Assembly: GCA_026004095.1 (NCBI GenBank)
Contig: BPIL01000002.1
Coordinates: 62,001-126,000, forward strand
DNA from: Meiothermus sp.
Lineage (GTDB): Bacteria > Deinococcota > Deinococci > Deinococcales > Thermaceae
Length of the DNA: 64,000 bases
Direction of reading: 5' to 3'
The notes beneath the pieces are model-generated. The model was not told the DNA's origin, made no database searches, and was given only the letters and a program-made list of their open reading frames with translations. Numbering within the stretch: position 1 is the first letter of the stretch; each line of letters opens with the position of its first letter. The position numbers were made by a program, and so were the translations under genes. Shown here one piece after another: positions 9,347 to 17,458 of the stretch.

Positions 9347-9787
9347 ATGCAACGATTGTTAGCGGTGTTGATGGTGATGCTATTGCCGGTTTTTGCGCAA
9401 AATGGCGCGGCTTTGTACCAGCAGTGCCAGGGCTGCCACCAACCCAATGGCGCGGGCATCCCCGGGGTGTTTCCCCCGTTGGCCGGGCATGTTCCGGAGA
9501 TTTTGTCGGCCAAAGGGGGTCGAACCTGGCTTATCCAGCTCCTGCTCTGGGGCATGAGCGGTGAGATCAGCGTAAAAGGGCGCAAGTACAACGGGGTCAT
9601 GCCGGGTTACCGACAGCTAAGCGACGCTGAGCTGGCAGCCTTGCTTAACCACATCTCTACCCAGTGGGGCAACAAGCTGCCGCCGGGCCAGAGGCCATTC
9701 ACCGCCGACGAAGTGAAGGCCCAGCGGGCCAAAACCCTGACCTCGGCCCAGGTTCACCAAGCCCGCAAAGCCCTGGGCTTGCAATGA
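9347..9787 (+). CDS. Secreted c-type cytochrome (paralogue 2)
   Basis: A 146-aa paralogue of the preceding protein: signal peptide MQRLLAVLMVMLLPVFAQ, haem site CQGCH and Met ligand segment GVMPGYRQLSD. The start ATG follows GAGGAGGTGTCGA, so unlike its neighbour it has a Shine-Dalgarno sequence and is probably the second gene of a two-gene operon. Similar length and the same KYNGVMP/TYNGVMP block show a tandem duplication. Function beyond electron transfer cannot be assigned. Confidence 0.85.
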   Translation: MQRLLAVLMVMLLPVFAQNGAALYQQCQGCHQPNGAGIPGVFPPLAGHVPEILSAKGGRTWLIQLLLWGMSGEISVKGRKYNGVMPGYRQLSDAELAALLNHISTQWGNKLPPGQRPFTADEVKAQRAKTLTSAQVHQARKALGLQ

Positions 9788-9818
9788 CCCGATTGTGGCT
9801 GCCTCGGAAACCCCGGGT

Positions 9819-9849
9819 TTGACAGCCCCGGTATGGCCTTGCGTAGGCT
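9819..9849 (+). promoter_or_regulatory. Promoter of padR-like gene (leaderless)
   Basis: TTGACA (9819-9824), 19-nt spacer, TAGGCT (9844-9849), then 6 nt to GTG 9856. Transcription should start at the start codon. Confidence 0.65.
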
Positions 9850-9855
9850 GTAGGG

Positions 9856-10401
9856 GTGAGTGCGGCAGCAGTCCACAGGCTCTCAACCTCCGACTGGGCG
9901 GTTTTGGCTGCTTTGCTGGAGCAGCCAGCGCATGGCTTCCGCATTGCGGCGCTGTTTGCTCCCAACGGTGAGCTGGGGGAGATCTGGCGCATCCAGCGCA
10001 CGCAGGTTTACAGGGCTTTAGCGCACCTCGAGGCCCGCGGGCTGATTGAGGCCATCCGGCAGGAGGAGGGCGAGGCCGGGCCACCCCGAACGCTCTACAG
10101 GGCCACCCTTGCGGGCCAGGAAGCCGCGCGCTGGTGGCTGCACACCCCGGTAACGCGCCTGCGCCATGGCCGCTCGGATCTGCGGTTGAAGATCGCTTTT
10201 TTGCTGCGCTTGGAGCACGACCTCGAGCCGCTGTTGAGGGCCCAGGAAGGGGTTTTTGAAGCCATCCTCGAGGATTTGCAGCAGCGCCTTCAAACGGCCC
10301 AACGCATCCAACTGGTAGCCGTCCTGTGGCGCATGGAGATGGCCAGGGCCAGCCTGGGGTTTATCCGGCAGCTTCTGGCACGAACGAGAGGCCTTGTCTA
10401 A
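9856..10401 (+). CDS. PadR-like winged-helix transcriptional regulator
   Basis: A 181-aa protein with a PadR-type winged helix in residues 8-85 (LAALLEQPAHGFRIAALF, then VYRALAHLEARGLIEA) and a C-terminal helical part (about 95-175) like Vir-family PadR dimerisation regions. It ends inside the modA promoter: the -35 overlaps its last codons and a strong inverted repeat covers the -10. A role in controlling modABC is therefore likely by position. No metal-binding domain typical of ModE is present. Confidence 0.78.
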   Translation: MSAAAVHRLSTSDWAVLAALLEQPAHGFRIAALFAPNGELGEIWRIQRTQVYRALAHLEARGLIEAIRQEEGEAGPPRTLYRATLAGQEAARWWLHTPVTRLRHGRSDLRLKIAFLLRLEHDLEPLLRAQEGVFEAILEDLQQRLQTAQRIQLVAVLWRMEMARASLGFIRQLLARTRGLV

Positions 10402-10435
10402 ATAGGTCGGGGCCCATATAGTTACACTGTAACTA
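10394..10435 (+). promoter_or_regulatory. modA promoter with overlapping operator
   Basis: TTGTCT (10394-10399), a 17-nt spacer and TATAGT (10417-10422) form a good promoter. A perfect inverted repeat TAGTTAC-ACT-GTAACTA (10419-10435) covers the -10 and start site, so a dimeric repressor bound there would block transcription. The adjacent PadR-like protein is the obvious candidate. Confidence 0.75.
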
Positions 10436-10449
10436 ATAAGGAGGCCCGG

Positions 10450-11305
10450 ATGATTCGTTGGCTGTGCTTGGGGCTGTGGTTGCTGGGGCTTGCCCTGGCG
10501 CAAAACACGGTGCGGGTGGTGGCGGCCGCCGACCTCCAGTATGCCTTGACCGAGATTGCGCAGCGCTTTGAACGCAGGAATGCGGGTCTGCGGGTCGAGC
10601 TTGCCTTTGGTTCCTCGGGCAAGCTCTACACCCAATTGATGCAGGGGCTGCCGGCCGATGTGTTTTTTTCGGCGGATGAAGCCTTTCCGATGCAGCTACA
10701 GCAGGCCGGGCGTGTCGAGCCGGGTACTTTGCGCCTTTACGCGGTGGGTCGTCTGGTTATTTGGGCCTCCAATGCCCTGGTTCAGCAGGGCCTGGATCCT
10801 CGGCGGCTCGGGCCGCGTATACTGCTCGACCCTCGGATTACCCAACTGGCTATCGCCAACCCGATGCATGCCCCTTATGGCCGTGCGGGGGTGACGCTTC
10901 TGGAGCACTTTGGTTTGCTGCGCTCAACCCGTCCGGTAAGGTGGGAGGAGATGACGGGCGGTATTGCGGCCTACTACGACCTGGGCTTTTTGCGGCGGGG
11001 TAAGGCCGGTTTTGAGTTTGTTTACGGCGAGAACATCTCCCAGACCGCCCAGTTGGCCCTGACCAGCACCAACATTGGCCTGGTGGCCCTGTCCCTCGCC
11101 AGGAGCGAGGCCATGGAGCAGTGCCGGGGTGTACTGGCTGGCCCCTTTGAGCAGCCATCTACGCCTCAACCAGACCTACGTAATTCTGCGCGGCCAGAAC
11201 CGCCCGGAGGTTCGGCGCTTTTACGAGTACATGGGCACCGCCGAGGCCCACCAGGTGTTGCGCAAATACGGGTTTTTGCTGCCGGGAGAGAAGCCAGCCC
11301 CATGA
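10450..11305 (+). pseudogene. modA: Molybdate ABC transporter binding protein ModA, frame-disrupted
   Basis: Periplasmic molybdate/tungstate-binding protein. The signal peptide MIRWLCLGLWLLGLALAQ is followed by VVAAADLQYALTEIAQRFER, SSGKLYTQLMQGLPADVFFSAD and GRAGVTLLEHFG, all ModA features. At about 11122 (CAG-T-GCC) one extra base shifts the frame; the downstream frame resumes with GVYWLAPLSSHLRLNQ and ends LLPGEKPAP at TGA 11303-11305. Removing one base gives 284 codons. ATGA overlaps modB. Start ATG has AAGGAGG upstream. Confidence 0.88.
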
Positions 11306-11984
11306 ACGACCCTGTGTTCTGGCAGACCCTGCGGCTTAACCCTCGAGGTCGGCCTGGTCAGCACCCTGATTCTGCTTTTTGTGGGGCTGCCGCTGGGCTG
11401 GGTGCTGGCCCACAAGCGCTTCTGGGGTAAGCGGGTGCTGGAATCGGTCGTGCTGCTGCCCCTCACCCTGCCGCCCACGGTGCTGGGGTTTTACCTGCTG
11501 TTGCTCCTGGGGCAGAACGGCCCTTTGGCGCAGTTTTTGGGCGTGAGCTGGGCTTTTCGCTTCGAGGGGCTGGTGGTGGGCTCGGTGCTGTTTAGCCTGC
11601 CCTTTGCCCTGAACGGCTACCGCGAGGCTTTTCGCAGCCTGGATCTGGACTCTGGTTCAGACCGCGCGAACGCTGGGGGCGGGCTGGCGGCGGGTCTGGC
11701 TCGAGGTTATCCTGCCCCTCACCTGGCCGGGGATCCTGTCGGGCTCCATTCTGGCTTTTGCCCACATCCTGGGCGAGTTTGGGGTGGTGCTGATGGTGGG
11801 GGGCAGCCTTCCCGGCAAAACCCAGATGGTGAGCATTTACATCTACGATCAGGTACAGGCCCTGCAGTTTGGGCGGGCCGCCGAGGCCTCGGGGGTCTTG
11901 CTTTTGGTGAGCTTTGCCCTGGTGTACCTGGTGCGTACCCTGGAGGACGTGTGGAGATCGCGTATGCCCTCGAGCACCCGGTAA
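11302..11984 (+). pseudogene. modB: Molybdate ABC transporter permease ModB, frame-disrupted twice
   Basis: Membrane subunit of the molybdate importer. Three frames must be joined: MNDPVFWQTLRL from 11302, then LEVGLVSTLILLFVGLPLGW after an extra base near 11338, then LVQTARTLGAGWRRVWLEVILP and LAFAHILGEFGVVLMVGGS after another extra base near 11651. The joined protein is 226 aa, the normal ModB length, with conserved segments throughout including the EAA-like loop. Overlaps modC by 34 nt. Confidence 0.87.
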
Positions 11985-12961
11985 AGCTCGAGCTCAGCTT
12001 GCAGGTGCGGGGCTTTACGGTGCTGCTGGGCGAGAGCGGGGTGGGGAAGACCAGCCTGCTCAAGGCCATCGCCGGCCTGATTCCGGCCAGGGGCCAGCCC
12101 TTTGCGGGGCTGCGGGCCGAGGCGCGAAGGGTGGGCTACCTGCCCCAGCATCTGGGCCCTGTTTCCCCACCTGCGGGCCTGGCAGAACGTGGCCTTTCCG
12201 CTGGCCCACCTGCCCCCCCAGGCCCGTAAGCAAGAAGGCCCTGGCCTACCTCGAGCTGATGGGCATGGCCGAACTGGCCGAGCGCTTCCCCCGCCAGATG
12301 TCCGGTGGGCAGCAGCAGCGGGTGGCCCTGGCCCGGGCCCTGGCCCGCGAGCCCCAGATTCTACTGCTGGACGAGCCCACCAGCGCCCTGGACGCGGCGA
12401 CCCGGGAGGAGGTTTTTGCAGGGGTGCTGGAGCGCCTTAGAGTCGCTGCAGATACCCACCCTGGCGGCCTCGCACGACCACTGGCTGGCCCAGCGGGCCG
12501 ACTGGGTGGCCGTGTTGACCAAAGCAGGGCTGGCCCAGCAGGGAACCTCCGAAGAGATATTTGCCCGTCCTGCGAGCCTCGAGGTGGCCCGGCTGGTGGG
12601 CTTTCGCAACCTTCTGGAGGGCACGGTTCTGGCCGCAGACGGCACATGGGCGCAGGTGCAAACCCCCCTGGGCGTGCTTAAAGCCCCCTGCCGAAACGGC
12701 ATTTCAGTTGGGCAGCGGGTGATGCTGGGCGTCCGCCCGGAGGAAGTTTTTACCCTGGACGGCCCCGAGAACCGCATCCGGGGTCAGGTGCGGAACCTGC
12801 GCACACAGGGCCTGCGGGTGCGGGGGGAGTTGGGGGTGGGCGCGGTGGGCCTGGACTTTTTGATGCCGCGCTACAAACAGGCCCAGCTCGAGCTTGCCGA
12901 GGGCCGGTGGCTCGAGGTGGCCCTCGAGCCCCGCTTTTTGCACCTGATACCCCTTGCCTAA
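11951..12961 (+). pseudogene. modC: Molybdate ABC transporter ATPase ModC, frame-disrupted three times
   Basis: Starts at GTG 11951. Pieces in order: Walker [14 protein letters not shown]; then [20 protein letters not shown] after an extra base near 12155; then [20 protein letters not shown] with signature [15 protein letters not shown] and Walker [13 protein letters not shown] after one near 12231; then [20 protein letters not shown] after one near 12439, followed by a TOBE-like C-terminal domain to TAA 12959-12961. Removing three bases yields 335 codons, typical for ModC. The stop overlaps tatA on the other strand by 3 nt. Confidence 0.87.
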
Positions 12962-13137
12962 GACTGTTTTTGTTCGGGTTTGCTTTCTTCGGGTTTTTTC
13001 TCGTCCTCGTTCAACCCTTTGCGGAACTCCCGGGCCGACTGGCCCAGACCTCGAGCCAGCTCGGGCAGCTTGCGTGCGCCAAACAACAAAACCACAATCA
13101 ACAGGATGATGATAAGTTCGGTGGGGCCTAAAGGCAT
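12958..13137 (-). CDS. tatA: Sec-independent protein translocase TatA
   Basis: A 59-aa protein: one N-terminal membrane helix with the conserved [20 protein letters not shown] amphipathic stretch, then a charged Glu/Lys-rich tail. It forms the pore-lining component of the Tat exporter for folded cofactor proteins. The start ATG 13137 is preceded by AAGGAGGAAGACC, and a TATACT box lies about 20 nt further upstream. It converges with modC. Confidence 0.93.
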   Translation of the reverse strand: MPLGPTELIIILLIVVLLFGARKLPELARGLGQSAREFRKGLNEDEKKPEESKPEQKQS

Positions 13138-13220
13138 GGTCTTCCTCCTTGGTTCCAGTATACGCCGACCGGTATGAACCCAACTGTAAATCCGGTGGGT
13201 AACAGGAATGTGAAAACCGC

Positions 13221-14303
13221 CTATACCTCGCTGTAGCGGTCGCGGTGGATGAGCAGGGCCAGCCCCAGCCCCAGGTACACCATAATCAGGCTGCTGCCGC
13301 CCTTGGAAACCAGGGGCAGGGTCAGGCCGGTCACCGGGGCCAGGCCCAGCGTGACCGCAATGTTGACCACGACCTGAAAGGCCAGCATCGAGAGCACCCC
13401 CACGATGATGAGGCGATCCTCGAGGCGCACACACTCCAGGGCCATGCGGCTCAGCCGGAAAAAGAGCAAAGCGTACAGCACCATGAGGGTGGTGGCACCC
13501 ACAAAGCCCCACTCCTCGGCCAGCACTGCATAGATGAAGTCGGTCTGGCGCTCGGGCACGAACCCCAACTGGGTCTGGGTGCCGGCCCCAAACCCCTTGC
13601 CCATCAGGCCCCCCGAGCCGATGGCGATGGTGGACTGGATCTGCTGGAAGCCTTTGCCTTTGGGGTCTTTGGACAGGTCGAACAGAATTTCCACCCGATC
13701 CCGCTGGTACTGGCTCAGGTTGGGCCAGACCACCGTGGGCACCAGCACCATCACCGCCAGGAGCCCCACCACGATATGAATGGTGGGCATGCCCCGCACA
13801 AACAGCATCCCCAGCAGCCCGGCGATAAGCACCAGGGTGCCTCCCAGGTCGGGCTGGATGAATACCAGGCCCAGAATGGGGGCCGCCAGCAAAACCGGCA
13901 GCGCATAATCCAGCCAGCGCTCCAGCGGGCGGGCCGCCAGCACTTTAGCCAGCACTAGGATCAGGCCAATTTTAGCCAGCTCGAGCGGTTGAAAACTGAC
14001 CGGGCCCAGGTCGAACCAGGCCTTGGCCCCGTTAATCTCGCGCCCAACCAGCAAAACCAGCACCAGCAAAACCAACGAGACCGCATACAGCGGAAAGGCC
14101 CAGGAAAGCACCTGGCGGCGGGAAAACAACTGCACCAGCAGGCCGACCGATAGAGCGACGGGGAAGGCCAGCATCTGCTGTAGCCAGACCCCGCGGCTGG
14201 GCGCTGCGCTGTAGAGTGTGACCAGGCCGATCAGATTAATCAGCAAGACCAGGCCAACCAGCACCCAGTCGTAGGCAAAAACCGGCACCCTGCGCAGCGT
14301 CAC
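13221..14303 (-). CDS. rodA: Rod shape-determining protein RodA (SEDS glycosyltransferase)
   Basis: Polytopic peptidoglycan polymerase of the elongasome, 360 aa. SEDS hallmarks are visible: [41 protein letters not shown], the region [20 protein letters not shown] and the C-terminal [19 protein letters not shown]. The start is GTG 14303, 6 nt after a TAGACT -10 box, so it is probably leaderless. The SEDS family also includes FtsW; the [11 protein letters not shown] segment and short tail favour RodA. Confidence 0.93.
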   Translation of the reverse strand: MTLRRVPVFAYDWVLVGLVLLINLIGLVTLYSAAPSRGVWLQQMLAFPVALSVGLLVQLFSRRQVLSWAFPLYAVSLVLLVLVLLVGREINGAKAWFDLGPVSFQPLELAKIGLILVLAKVLAARPLERWLDYALPVLLAAPILGLVFIQPDLGGTLVLIAGLLGMLFVRGMPTIHIVVGLLAVMVLVPTVVWPNLSQYQRDRVEILFDLSKDPKGKGFQQIQSTIAIGSGGLMGKGFGAGTQTQLGFVPERQTDFIYAVLAEEWGFVGATTLMVLYALLFFRLSRMALECVRLEDRLIIVGVLSMLAFQVVVNIAVTLGLAPVTGLTLPLVSKGGSSLIMVYLGLGLALLIHRDRYSEV

Positions 14304-14309
14304 CCCAAC

Positions 14310-14339
14310 AGTCTATAAAGGCTGGGTGAGATTTGTCAG
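14310..14339 (-). promoter_or_regulatory. Promoter of rodA (leaderless)
   Basis: On the minus strand CTGACA (14334-14339), 18-nt spacer, TAGACT (14310-14315) and 6 nt to GTG 14303. Confidence 0.65.
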
Positions 14340-14393
14340 TCCAGTCAGATGTTCACAAACCGTGCTAAACTTCGTAACGGAGGGTATTGAACC

Positions 14394-14498
14394 ATGGACG
14401 AGATCATCACGGTGGGTGCGGCTGTGGTTATCGTGCTGCTGCTCTTGATGTTCATTTTTTTGGTTAAGGACAAGGGCTTGCCCAACAAGGATCACTAG
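14394..14498 (+). CDS. 34-residue single-pass membrane peptide
   Basis: ATG 14394 follows GGAGGGTATTGAACC and opens a 34-codon frame with one long hydrophobic helix (VGAAVVIVLLLLMFIFLV) and a short basic tail KDKGLPNKDH. An intrinsic terminator begins 21 nt after the stop, so this is a self-contained transcription unit between rodA and the thiolase. I do not recognise the family; small membrane peptides of this shape often stabilise larger membrane complexes. Confidence 0.65.
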   Translation: MDEIITVGAAVVIVLLLLMFIFLVKDKGLPNKDH

Positions 14499-14518
14499 GT
14501 TGTTGCTACGCAGCGAGG

Positions 14519-14545
14519 CCACCCCGATGGGGTGGTTTATGTTTT
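14519..14545 (+). terminator. Intrinsic terminator after the 34-aa gene
   Basis: Stem CCACCCC/GGGGTGG (14519-14525 with 14529-14535, loop GAT), followed by TTTATGTTTT. Confidence 0.85.
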
Positions 14546-14585
14546 GAGCGGGGGCTGTTCCTGCGGGGGTTCAGTACCTTACGGA

Positions 14586-14616
14586 TTTACGTTGGCAGGT
14601 CAAAATGGCGTAATAT
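14586..14616 (+). promoter_or_regulatory. Probable promoter of thiolase gene
   Basis: TTTACG (14586-14591), a 19-nt spacer and TAATAT (14611-14616) lie upstream of the ATG at 14634, which has CAGGAGGC as ribosome binding site. Confidence 0.5.
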
Positions 14617-14633
14617 AGCGGCAGGAGGCAGTT

Positions 14634-15826
14634 ATGCGTGAGGTATGGGTGGTTTCGGCGGTGCGCACCCCGATTGGGCGGTTTGGCGGCGCGCTCAAGG
14701 ACTTTTCGCCGGTAGACCTGGGGGCGCACGTGATGAAGGCGGCGCTCGAGCAGGCCGGATTGAGCGGGGCCGAACTCGACCTATTTGTGTTTGGTCAGGT
14801 GTTGCGGGCCGGACACGGCCAGCTACCGCCCCGCCAGGCGGCCTTTAAGGCGGGCATTCCCAACACCGTGGACGGCTACGCGGTGGACATGGTGTGCGCT
14901 TCGGGGATGCAGGCCGTGGCCAACGGTGCGCTGGCTATCAAAAATGGCGATGCCGAGCTGGTGCTGGCCGGCGGGATGGAGTCCATGACCCAGACCGGTT
15001 TTTACCTCTCGAGCCGGGCCCGCTGGGGCTACAAGTACCTGGCCGGGGCGCCCGAGCAACTGCAGGACATTTTGCAGCGCGACGGGCTCTCCGACCCCTT
15101 CACCGGCGAGGCCATGGGCGACCAGACCGAGCGCCTGGCGGCGGAGTTTGGGGTGACCCGACCCGAGCTGGACGAGGTGGCCCTGGAGTCGCACCGCGGG
15201 CCGCCAGGGCCCAGGAGGCCTGCTATTTTAGCCGGGAGATGGTGCCCCTCGAGGTCAAGACCCGCAAGGGGCTCGAGCGGGTCGAGAAGGACGAAGGGGT
15301 GCGGCCCGAGACCACCCTCGAGTCGCTGGCGGCCCTGCGCCCGGCCTTCAAGAAGGACGGGGTGCTGACCGCGGGCAACGCCTCGCAAATTTCCGACGGG
15401 GCCTCGGCGCTGCTCCTGGCCAGCCCCGAAGCTGTGCAGAAGTACGGCCTGAAGCCCATTGCCCGCATCCTGGGCAACAGTTGGGCGGCGGGCGAGCCCT
15501 GGCGCTTCCCCGAAGCCCCCATTCCGGCGGTCAAAAAACTGCTGGAGAAGCTTCATATGAGCATTGCCGACTTCCACCTGTTCGAAAACAACGAGGCCTT
15601 TGCCCTCAACAACCTGCTCTTCAACCGCCTGCTGGGGGTGCCCATGGATCGCCTGAACGTGCACGGCGGGGCCATCGCCCTGGGCCACCCCATCGGGGCC
15701 TCGGGGGCGCGCATCCTGACCACCCTGATTCACGCCCTGCACACCCACCGCCAGGAGCGCGGCCTGGCGGCCATCTGCCACGGCACCGGCGGCTCCACGG
15801 CCATGGCGGTGGAGGCTGTGGGCTAG
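14634..15826 (+). pseudogene. Acetyl-CoA acetyltransferase (thiolase), one frame disruption
   Basis: Thiolase that condenses or cleaves acyl-CoA. MREVWVVSAVRTPIGRFGGALKD is followed by the nucleophile Cys in DMVCASGMQAV, LAGGMESM, FENNEAFALNN, the catalytic His in IALGHPIGASGAR and CHGTGGSTAM near the end. Just after VALESHR the frame changes (about 15197, CGC-GGG where CGC-CGG is expected), consistent with one missing base; restoring it gives 397 codons, normal for the family. The stop is followed by an unrelated DUF4342 gene. Biosynthetic or degradative direction is not clear. Confidence 0.87.
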
Positions 15827-15942
15827 GCGTTGTCATCGGAGCGACTCGAGCTGGTGAGCCCAGCATCTAAGAGAAGCCGGCTCGAGCCAGGGAGGAAGAC
15901 ACCCCCAAACCCGACCCAAAAACCTGGGTCGAGGAAATTCAG

Positions 15943-16221
15943 GTGCAGGGCAGCGAGCTCGTTGGCAAAATTCAGGAGCTATTGCGCGATGCTACCGCCA
16001 CACGGGTGACCATCTGCAAGCCCAACGGCGAGGAACTCTTATCGCTGCCGCTCACCGTGGGTGTGCTGGTGGGCGGTTTGCTGACCCTGGCCGCCATCAG
16101 GGCGATTGGCGGCCTGATTGCCCAGTTCAAGCTCAAGGTTGAGCGCAACGCCGAGGGGCAGCTCGAGGTGCGGACGCTCGAGGAAGAAGCCAAGACCGAC
16201 TTCCCCGACCAGCCGGCCTAG
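15943..16221 (+). CDS. DUF4342 family protein, start uncertain
   Basis: A 92-aa protein from GTG 15943. It has a helical UBA-like N-terminal half (ELVGKIQELLRDATATRVTICKP) and one membrane segment with the family signature LPLTVGVLVGGLL. The family usually begins with a TWVEEI-like segment; here the codons for KTWVEEIQV are present just upstream (about 15913-15942), but no start codon occurs between the stop at 15868 and 15943, although an AGGGAGGA motif lies at 15889-15896. Either the start is a non-standard codon or a base is missing. Function unknown. Confidence 0.7.
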   Translation: MQGSELVGKIQELLRDATATRVTICKPNGEELLSLPLTVGVLVGGLLTLAAIRAIGGLIAQFKLKVERNAEGQLEVRTLEEEAKTDFPDQPA

Positions 16222-16230
16222 AACGGCACT

Positions 16231-16557
16231 TCAGGAAACCCAGGCCGGGAGCAGGTCTTCCAGGCTCACCTCCTCGATGCTCCAGCTCGAGTCGGTCACC
16301 CGGTACTCGGCCTGGGCCGCGATGAAGTCGGCGGCCTCGCGCAGCACGGTCTCGACCCAGACGCTGTCGTAGCCGATCAGGCTGAAACCCACCACCTCCC
16401 AGCCGTGCTCGTCCTGCCCGGCCAGGCGGGCCGCCGAGACCGGAAAGCGCGCGCGCAGCCGCTCGATGGTGGGTTTGACCAGGGCCCGCTTCTCTTTGAG
16501 GCTTTTGACCCAGGGCATTTCCAGGCGCGCGGTGTAGAGGCCCAGGTAGGCTTTCAT
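16231..16557 (-). CDS. DUF503 family protein (YlxP-like)
   Basis: A 108-aa protein starting MKAYLGLYTARLEMP, with the conserved KSLKEKRALVKPTIERLRARFPVSAARL block and a C-terminal VETVLREAADFI helix, all typical of the DUF503/YlxP ferredoxin-fold family. The ATG at 16557 is chosen over 16575 because conservation begins there. It is the last gene of a minus-strand run, 43 nt after fdhD. In other bacteria the gene sits near rbfA; here it is with fdhD. Function unknown. Confidence 0.82.
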   Translation of the reverse strand: MKAYLGLYTARLEMPWVKSLKEKRALVKPTIERLRARFPVSAARLAGQDEHGWEVVGFSLIGYDSVWVETVLREAADFIAAQAEYRVTDSSWSIEEVSLEDLLPAWVS

Positions 16558-16600
16558 ACCCAGATTCTGCCACACCCTCGAGCCGGTGGGCTAAATTTCT

Positions 16601-17458
16601 TCACGGGGCATCCAGCACCAGACGCTCCGCGCCGCTATACACGTTGAAGCTGTCCCGCAAGAAGCCAATCAGGGTGAGGTTGAAGGCCTGGGCCAGCTCC
16701 ACCGCCAGGCTGCTGGGGGCCGAGATGGCGCACAGTACGGGAACGCCCGCGGCCAGGGTTTTTTGCACCAGTTCGTAGCTGGCCCGCCCGCTGACCAGCA
16801 CCATCTGCTCGGAGAGGGGTAAGCGGTTTTCCAGCAGGGCCCAGCCCAGCAGTTTGTCCAGGGCGTTGTGGCGGCCCACGTCCTCGCGCAGGGCCAGGAG
16901 ATTACCTTCTCGATCGAACAAAGCGGCGGCGTGCAGCCCCCCGGTCTGGGCAAAGAGGGTTTGCTGGGCGCGGAGCTGCTCGGGTAGCCTGGTAATCAGC
17001 GGGCTCGAGACCCGCCAGCTTATATCCAATGGCGCATAGCGGCGCTGCAGGTTTTCCAGGCTGGCCTTCCCGCACACCCCACAGGCCGAGGTGGTGTAGA
17101 AGTGGCGCTCCAGCGGGGCCAGATCGGGCAGGGTGGCCGTGTTCAGCTCGACGTTCACGATGTTGTACTGCTGGGGCTCGCTGGGGTCGGTGCAGTAGGC
17201 GATGCGCCGGATTTCCTCCCGGCGGCGAACCAGCCCTTCGGAGAGCAGGAACCCCGCGGCCAGCTCGAAGTCGTGGCCGGGGGTGCGCATGGTGATGGCG
17301 ACGGTTTTCCCGCGGGTTTGCGCAGCCAGCAGCCGGATTTCCAGCGGCTCCTCGGTAGCGACCAGGTCAAACCGGGCCGAGGCCTGGCCCTGCTCAATCC
17401 GCAGCAGCCGGGTTCGGGTGCGGGCCTTGGGCCGGTGGTTGGGTGTGGATATAGACAT
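16601..17458 (-). CDS. fdhD: Formate dehydrogenase accessory sulfurtransferase FdhD
   Basis: Transfers sulfur to the molybdenum cofactor so that formate dehydrogenases become active. Features: EEPLEIRL, GHDFELAAGFLLSEGLV, the conserved CGVCGKASL with the two essential Cys, and AALFDREGNLLALREDVGRHNALDKLLG. ATG 17458 (MSISTPNHRPKAR) is preferred; an earlier in-frame ATG at 17512 would lie deeper in fdhF. It overlaps the corrected end of fdhF by about 65 nt, a sign of tight coupling between enzyme and maturation factor. Confidence 0.93.
   Translation of the reverse strand: MSISTPNHRPKARTRTRLLRIEQGQASARFDLVATEEPLEIRLLAAQTRGKTVAITMRTPGHDFELAAGFLLSEGLVRRREEIRRIAYCTDPSEPQQYNIVNVELNTATLPDLAPLERHFYTTSACGVCGKASLENLQRRYAPLDISWRVSSPLITRLPEQLRAQQTLFAQTGGLHAAALFDREGNLLALREDVGRHNALDKLLGWALLENRLPLSEQMVLVSGRASYELVQKTLAAGVPVLCAISAPSSLAVELAQAFNLTLIGFLRDSFNVYSGAERLVLDAP

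Noticed and set aside
11100-12445. Programmed frameshifting as the explanation for the mod frame changes
   Set aside because: Six separate events in three genes, none at a convincing slippery heptamer, and each needs a +1-type correction; sequence error or decay is far simpler.
13245-13958. Long plus-strand frame opposite rodA (237 codons, His/Gln-rich)
   Set aside because: It is the antisense shadow of rodA. High GC third positions create long open antisense frames throughout this window; the composition is not protein-like.
15481-15870. Alternative frames in the thiolase region
   Set aside because: Only the frame with the catalytic His and NEAF motifs is conserved; the others are low-complexity shadows.
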